DNA from: Lachnospiraceae bacterium
GTDB lineage: Bacteria > Bacillota > Clostridia > Oscillospirales > Ruminococcaceae
Assembly: GCA_023664705.1 (NCBI GenBank)
Contig: JAMPFE010000074.1
Coordinates: 1-9,676, forward strand
DNA length: 9,676 bases
Direction of reading: 5' to 3'
Part shown: in pieces, positions 6,460 to 9,676 of the stretch
Layout of the letters: each line of letters begins with the position of its first letter
How positions within the stretch are numbered: position 1 is the first letter of the stretch
Program-made: the position numbers and the translations under genes
Notes under the pieces: model-generated
The model's database searches: none
Told to the model about the DNA's origin: nothing
Seen by the model: the letters and a program-made list of their open reading frames with translations, nothing else

Positions 6460-7461
6460 AGAAAGCTGGAAACTGTAAGCTGCGAGGAAATCATGACCCA
6501 ACCGTTGAAGCCGATTGAATTCGTAGTGGACAACCTTATCACGCAGGGGCTGTTCATTCTGGCGGGAGCACCGAAGATTGGGAAATCATGGCTGGCGTTG
6601 GACATCTGTCTAAGCGTGGCAAAGGGCGAACCCGTGATGAGTGCCGTCACGAAACAAGGCACGGCGTTGTATCTTTGCCTTGAGGACAGCAGAATACGAA
6701 TCCAAAATCGTCTGTACGAAATGACTGACGAACCGACGGAGCATCTGCACTTTGCGCTGCTTGCGAATTCAATCGGCAGCGGATTGGAGGAGCAGATCGA
6801 AAATTTTATCAATGAGCATTACAATACCAAAATTATTTTCATCGACACACTCCAAAAAATTCGCTCCGACTCGCCCGACTGTACTTACGCGACCGATTAC
6901 AAAGAGTTGTCTGTTCTCAAAGCAATCACGGATAGACACTCGGTTGCAATCGTTCTGGTTCATCATCTTCGAAAAACCAAAGACGCAGACCCGTTCAACA
7001 TGATATCGGGAACTACGGGACTTAGCGGTTGTGTTGATGGCAGCTTTGTTCTTTCGGAGTCAAAGCGAGGCTCGCGGAATGCCACGCTCTACTGTGTAGG
7101 TCGTGACATAGAAAATCGTGAGATCGAATTAAAATTTGACAGCGAACAACATCGGTGGATATCCGACAAAACCTTTTCCGAGAAAGATGATAAAAACAAA
7201 ATCTTCATCGAGAAGATTTTTGATTTTATTATTGAAAGAAAAAATTTCGATGGAACGGCAACCGAGCTTGCCAATCTGCTTGCTCCGAAATTTGAAACAG
7301 AAATATTTCCGAACAGGCTCACAAGAGATTTAGTTCAGAACGCATACGAGTTGTCGGGACACGGAATAAAATTTGTTTCCGAACGCAGCCATGGCGCGAG
7401 AAAAATTCGTTTGGAACTGCTGTCGGGTGACGGTAGTGACAGTAAAAATATGCCCCTCTGA
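6457..7461 (+). CDS. RepA-like AAA family ATPase (AAA_25, RecA fold)
   Basis: A 334-residue ATPase of the type found in plasmids and integrative elements of gut Firmicutes, where it is thought to act as a replicative helicase or initiator. Walker A is GAPKIGKS (37-44), Walker B is IIFID (126-130), and LVHHLRK (167-173) fits the RecA-fold motif that follows Walker B. SGTTGLSGCVDG (184-195) is a further conserved loop. Residues 245-325 look like a winged-helix module (FDGTATELANLL, then PNRLTRDLVQNA and HGIKFVSERS). The N-terminal segment ETVSCEEIMTQPLKPIEFVV matches the usual start of this family and supports the TTG start. The last codons (SGDGSDSK) are written in the iteron-like repeat DNA, so the gene end and the repeat array overlap. 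RadA/DnaB-like function in the host is less likely given the context. Confidence 0.85.
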   Translation: MRKLETVSCEEIMTQPLKPIEFVVDNLITQGLFILAGAPKIGKSWLALDICLSVAKGEPVMSAVTKQGTALYLCLEDSRIRIQNRLYEMTDEPTEHLHFALLANSIGSGLEEQIENFINEHYNTKIIFIDTLQKIRSDSPDCTYATDYKELSVLKAITDRHSVAIVLVHHLRKTKDADPFNMISGTTGLSGCVDGSFVLSESKRGSRNATLYCVGRDIENREIELKFDSEQHRWISDKTFSEKDDKNKIFIEKIFDFIIERKNFDGTATELANLLAPKFETEIFPNRLTRDLVQNAYELSGHGIKFVSERSHGARKIRLELLSGDGSDSKNMPL

Positions 7462-7484
7462 TTTTACCGACTTACCGTCACCCG
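7424..7484 (+). repeat. Large imperfect dyad spanning the end of the ATPase gene
   Basis: CGGGTGACGGTA (7424-7435) is exactly inverted at 7473-7484. An inner pair of GTAAAAAT (7442-7449) and ATTTTAC (7461-7467) continues the stem after an internal loop. The TGA stop (7459-7461) falls at the hairpin tip. It may be a protein-binding dyad of the origin, or an RNA hairpin that ends or protects the ATPase message; no strong T run follows, only AAAAATCCTTTT at 7491-7502. Confidence 0.6.
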
Positions 7485-7579
7485 AGATTGAAAAATCCTT
7501 TTGCAATACGCTTTCGGTGGGTGACGGTAAGTTTTAAGGTGACAGTAAACCCTCAAACGGGTGACGGTAGCTTTTAAGG
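7426..7579 (+). repeat. Iteron-like GGTGACRGTA repeats (candidate replication origin)
   Basis: The motif GTGACGGTA or GTGACAGTA occurs in direct orientation at 7427, 7436, 7521, 7539 and 7561, and inverted at 7473-7481. The copies at 7519-7539 and 7559-7579 extend to a longer shared unit of 21 positions that continues into TTTTAAGG; they are exactly 40 bp apart with the 7538 copy between them. Such arrays next to a RepA-like gene are typical of iterons bound by the initiator. The origin role is inference; the repeats are directly visible. Confidence 0.6.
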
Positions 7580-7857
7580 ACGAGCGGGAGCGTGTCCGCC
7601 GATTTGTGCGAGATTTCACGCAAGGTAGGGTAACTGCTCGACGAGCAGGCACAGAACGAAATTTGAGCCGTTTCTGCGCGAATTTGAACAGCACCCCGCA
7701 CAGAACTAATTGCAAGAAATATTCACGGATATTTCAACGAGAAATCAGGCAGATATGTAGATTACGATTTCGATGCAGGTTAAAGCGACGGTGTCGCGGT
7801 CACAGCGGACGGCAAAGCCGACCGCATTGTAAAGCCGTTCGTGGGAGGTGAGCTTTG
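7462..7857. other. Stretch without an intact gene between ATPase and RHH genes
   Basis: Of the 396 bases, the first 120 hold the iteron-like repeats; the rest holds only broken reading frames. An open frame from 7561 to 7851 is rejected as coding because its product is almost wholly Arg/Cys/Ser-rich with no family-like pattern. Two small inverted repeats lie at 7785-7797 (GCGAC-ggt-GTCGC) and 7796-7825 (GCGGTC with GACCGC). They could belong to a transfer origin next to the RHH gene, but no nic-like consensus was recognised. Confidence 0.5.
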
Positions 7858-7858
7858 A
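7634..7858 (+). pseudogene. Probable frame-broken remnant of a small gene
   Basis: Three short protein-like stretches follow each other in alternating frames: LLDEQAQNEI (7634-7663), then EPFLREFEQHPAQ (7665-7703), then LIARNIHGYFNEKSGRYVDY and DFDAG (7706-7780). The last frame then has a TAA (7781-7783) and continues as SDGVAVTADGKADRIVKPFV and GGEL to a TGA at 7856-7858. The joined product reads like an ordinary acidic, soluble protein, and the final TGA overlaps an ATG (TGATG), as in an operon. Two frameshifts and one stop would be needed to restore it. The family is not recognised; chance resemblance is possible. A recoded gene or assembly error would give the same picture. Confidence 0.35.
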
Positions 7859-7881
7859 TGTCAAGAAAAGCAAAAGTATGA
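7858..7881 (+). CDS. Possible seven-codon leader ORF or lost start of the RHH gene
   Basis: GGGAGG (7843-7848) lies 9 nt before an ATG at 7858, the best RBS-start pair in this stretch. It reads only MSRKAKV before TGA, and that stop overlaps the in-frame ATG of the RHH gene (ATGA at 7878-7881). It is either a coupling leader peptide or the true start of the RHH gene separated by a frameshift. The basic MSRKAK start suits a DNA-binding protein. Confidence 0.35.
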   Translation: MSRKAKV

Positions 7882-8468
7882 AACATAGGCGTCACTTTGA
7901 AAAGAAAAACGCGCTAAATGCGACAACAATGGGAAATGCGGTTACACAAAAAGGTCATACCGCAGGAAAGAGAGGTCAAATGGCAGAAAAAATCGGTATC
8001 AGCTTGGACAAGGAAACATTGCAGCTTTGCGATAAATATTCAAAGGAACATTCGCGGTCATGCTCGGAATTTGTAGCGGCGGCAATTCAAAAATACGTGT
8101 CCGATTTAGAACTCGGCAGACAGAAAAATATCATCGCAAAAGAGCTTGCGGGAGAGATCGTCAAGGGCAGCGAAGCGGGTGTTACAAAAATTTCAAAGGG
8201 GCTGTTTCGGTACGCTGTCGAGGTCGAAATGATCATCATGATACTGTCGGAGTTGACGAATATTCCCCGTGATATCATGGAAGAGTATCGCAAAGAAGCG
8301 ATTAGAAATGTTCGCAGGACACGTGGCAAAATCAATCTTGACGATCTGATTGCGAGAAATAATCGTGAGTTTGTAGAGCAAAAAATATCTACAAACGGCA
8401 TCATGGGCGATGAGATTTTTGACGAGTACACGATAGACGATTACGATTTTATGGAGGATGATACATGA
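7878..8468 (+). CDS. Ribbon-helix-helix protein of integrative elements
   Basis: A 196-residue protein with a ribbon-helix-helix (CopG/Arc-like) DNA-binding domain: strand KIGISLDKETLQL, helices CDKYSKEHSRS and CSEFVAAAIQKYVSDL (in-frame bases about 7985-8112). The C-terminal part, RYAVEVEMIIMILSELT...GKINLDDLIARN, matches the conserved tail of RHH proteins found beside replication and transfer genes in Firmicutes integrative elements, and supports a role as relaxosome accessory or regulator. The C-terminus is very acidic. The start is uncertain. The ATG at 7878 overlaps the stop of a seven-codon ORF (ATGA) but has a poor RBS; the ATG at 7980 has AGAGG four nt upstream and fits the usual domain start (162 aa); a GTG at 7848 falls inside an RBS. 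It overlaps the next gene by 4 nt. Confidence 0.75.
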   Translation: MKHRRHFEKKNALNATTMGNAVTQKGHTAGKRGQMAEKIGISLDKETLQLCDKYSKEHSRSCSEFVAAAIQKYVSDLELGRQKNIIAKELAGEIVKGSEAGVTKISKGLFRYAVEVEMIIMILSELTNIPRDIMEEYRKEAIRNVRRTRGKINLDDLIARNNREFVEQKISTNGIMGDEIFDEYTIDDYDFMEDDT

Positions 8469-8713
8469 AACATTTTAACGGAATGAGAATATTTTTCAAG
8501 TCCTGCCTACTGTTTTTCAGCAGACGAGCCGAGGCAATAATCGAAAGTTCAACGCTCACGAAAGACGGATTTTCGGTGATAGATAACGTGCTTTACTACA
8601 TCAGCGGCAAAACGCGTATCAAAATAAAAGAGCACTTTGCTGAAACAAAATTGACTGCTCTTGACCTTGTAGAGAGCGCAATAAGATATGAGAAACGAAC
8701 CGAAACGGCATGA
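8465..8713 (+). CDS. Small TnpW-like protein
   Basis: An 82-residue protein of unknown role, translationally coupled to the RHH gene (ATGA overlap) and with its own GGAGG seven nt before the ATG. The C-terminal half (NVLYYISGKTRIKIKEHFAE, then TKLTALDLVESAIRYE) predicts a beta-hairpin followed by a helix. This pattern resembles the small TnpW-type proteins encoded beside large serine recombinases in Tn4451/Tn6103-like elements. The N-terminus (MRIFFKSCLLFF) is hydrophobic and basic but too short and charged for a confident signal peptide. The assignment is by eye; the position directly before the recombinase is the best support. Confidence 0.55.
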   Translation: MKHFNGMRIFFKSCLLFFSRRAEAIIESSTLTKDGFSVIDNVLYYISGKTRIKIKEHFAETKLTALDLVESAIRYEKRTETA

Positions 8714-8732
8714 TATTTTTTAAAAAAAGAGC

Positions 8733-8761
8733 TGGACATTACGCCCGCATTATGGTATAGT
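8733..8761 (+). promoter_or_regulatory. Promoter of the recombinase gene
   Basis: TGGACA (8733-8738), a 17-bp spacer, and TATAGT (8756-8761). A T6A7 tract (8716-8728) just upstream could act as an UP element. A second possible start is the extended -10 TGT-TATAAT at 8778-8786, without a good -35. The transcript from the first would start near 8768, 50 nt before the recombinase ATG. Confidence 0.65.
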
Positions 8762-8791
8762 GTTGCTGTAAGCAATGTGTTATAATGCGGG
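8744..8791. repeat. Nested inverted repeat over the recombinase promoter
   Basis: CCCGCATTAT (8744-8753) is exactly inverted as ATAATGCGGG (8782-8791). Inside it a second repeat, TTGCT-gta-AGCAA (8763-8775), surrounds the expected transcription start. The outer arms sit in the promoter spacer and just after the start point, which fits a repressor operator with two half-sites or autoregulation. Only read-through RNA from the upstream genes would contain the complete hairpin. It could also be a recombinase-binding or att-related site. Confidence 0.6.
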
Positions 8792-8817
8792 TTGTTTCAA
8801 GATAGGAGGTTAATTTA

Positions 8818-9676
8818 ATGAAACAACAATATAACACGGCACTCTATTTGCGGCTCAGCCGCGACGACGAGCTGAAAGGCGAGAGCGGCAGCATATCCAC
8901 ACAACGGACAATGCTGACCCAATATTGCAAAGAAAATAAAATGAGAATTGTCGGTGAGTACGTTGATGACGGTTGGAGCGGAACGAACTTTGACAGACCG
9001 AGTTTTCAGCGAATGATCGACGATATTGAGGACGGCAAAATCAACTGCGTCATCACGAAAGACCTGTCAAGGCTCGGAAGAAACTACGTTCTCACGGGAC
9101 AATATACAGACATCTATTTCCCGTCAAAGGGCGTGAGATATATCGCGCTCAGCGACGGCGTGGACAGCGAGAAAGGTGAGAGCGAGATCGCGCCGTTCCT
9201 CAACATTCTGAACGAAATGCACGCTCGGCAAACCAGCAAAAAGGTCAAATCGGCGATGAAAACCCGCTTTTTGAACGGAGCGTATTACAGTCCGTGTGCT
9301 CCGATAGGCTACAAATGGCATCCCGAAATCAAGGGTAAACTCATACCCGATGAGGACACACGGTGGATCGTCGAAAAGATATTCGATCTCGCCGCGCATG
9401 GGGTTGGAGCAAGCAAAATCCGCCATACGCTTGATGACGAGCATGTCCCGACTCCCGCGTGGCTCAATTATCAGAAATTCGGAACGTTTGCTCATGTCTT
9501 CGAGGGGCAGCCGGAAAACAAACGGCATCAATGGTCAACGGCTATCGTCAAAGCGATCCTCTCAAGCGAGGTGTACATCGGGAACAGCGTTCACAACAAG
9601 CAAGGCGCTATATCGTTCAAGAACAAGAAAAAGGTTCTCAGACCAAAAGACGAGTGGTATACCGTAGAAAATACTC
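8818..9676 (+). CDS. Large serine recombinase, TndX/TnpX-like, 3' end outside window
   Basis: The first 286 residues of a site-specific integrase that cuts and joins att sites through a phosphoserine link, moving an element in and out of a genome. The catalytic domain (about 5-150) has the nucleophile Ser14 in LYLRLSRDDE, the DDGWSGTNFDRPSFQRMI motif (50-67) and KDLSRLGRNY (81-90). The recombinase domain follows with APIGYKW (161-167) and the W-rich STAIVKAILSSEVYIGN segment. The zinc-ribbon and coiled-coil C-terminal domains would lie beyond 9676. The frame has no stop and no frameshift. The start is the ATG at 8818 with AGGAGG 8 nt upstream. Sequence style (RLSRDDELKGESGSI, KDLSRLGRNY, FPSKGVRYIA) matches the TndX/TnpX group of conjugative and mobilisable elements rather than phage integrases. 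Confidence 0.93.
   Translation, partial: MKQQYNTALYLRLSRDDELKGESGSISTQRTMLTQYCKENKMRIVGEYVDDGWSGTNFDRPSFQRMIDDIEDGKINCVITKDLSRLGRNYVLTGQYTDIYFPSKGVRYIALSDGVDSEKGESEIAPFLNILNEMHARQTSKKVKSAMKTRFLNGAYYSPCAPIGYKWHPEIKGKLIPDEDTRWIVEKIFDLAAHGVGASKIRHTLDDEHVPTPAWLNYQKFGTFAHVFEGQPENKRHQWSTAIVKAILSSEVYIGNSVHNKQGAISFKNKKKVLRPKDEWYTVENT

Noticed and set aside
7561..7851. A 96-codon plus-strand open frame after the ATPase gene
   Set aside because: It starts inside an iteron-like repeat, its product is almost all Arg, Cys and Ser with no secondary-structure pattern, and better protein-like fragments lie in the other frames.
1..9676. CRISPR array, tRNA, rRNA, insertion sequence or known riboswitch
   Set aside because: No regularly spaced repeat-spacer pattern, no cloverleaf or rRNA-like block, no transposase and no familiar riboswitch core were seen on reading either strand.

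Overview
The window looks like low-to-medium GC Firmicutes DNA, most likely from a gut Clostridia lineage (Oscillospirales-like). The evidence is the strong AGGAGG-type ribosome binding sites, sigma-A promoters with extended -10 boxes, an ECF sigma/anti-sigma pair with a DUF4367-like sensor, small secreted beta-rich proteins, and a TndX/TnpX-type large serine recombinase. Species cannot be named from the sequence alone.

Left half (1-5162), all on the minus strand. Reading in the direction of transcription, an ECF sigma factor (5162-4632) overlaps its probable membrane anti-sigma factor (4642-3959) by 11 nt. Two small secreted proteins follow (3873-3451 and 3282-2776), then an 8-TM FtsX/MacB-like ABC permease (2689-11). 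The permease stop overlaps (ATGA) the start of a further gene at position 14 that leaves the window and is probably the ABC ATPase. This looks like an envelope-sensing regulon: sigma/anti-sigma control, exported proteins, and an ABC transporter acting on the envelope or on peptides. That the genes form one system is inferred from order and strand only.

Middle (5163-5301) is a divergent promoter region. One promoter drives the sigma operon leftwards; the other drives a rightward 350-aa protein (5302-6354) that ends in a sigma-region-4-like helix-turn-helix.

Right half (5302-9676), all on the plus strand, looks like the replication, accessory and integration part of an integrative element. In order it holds: the HTH protein; a rho-independent terminator; a RepA-like AAA (AAA_25/RecA-fold) ATPase with a TTG start (6457-7461); a 396-bp stretch without an intact gene that carries iteron-like GGTGACRGTA repeats and what looks like a frame-broken gene remnant; a ribbon-helix-helix protein (7878-8468); an overlapping 82-aa TnpW-like small protein (8465-8713); a promoter region with a nested inverted repeat; and the N-terminal 286 residues of a large serine recombinase running off the right edge (8818-9676). 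No relaxase is visible, and neither element boundary nor att site can be fixed from the window. It is therefore open whether the left-hand sigma/ABC operon is cargo or chromosomal flank.
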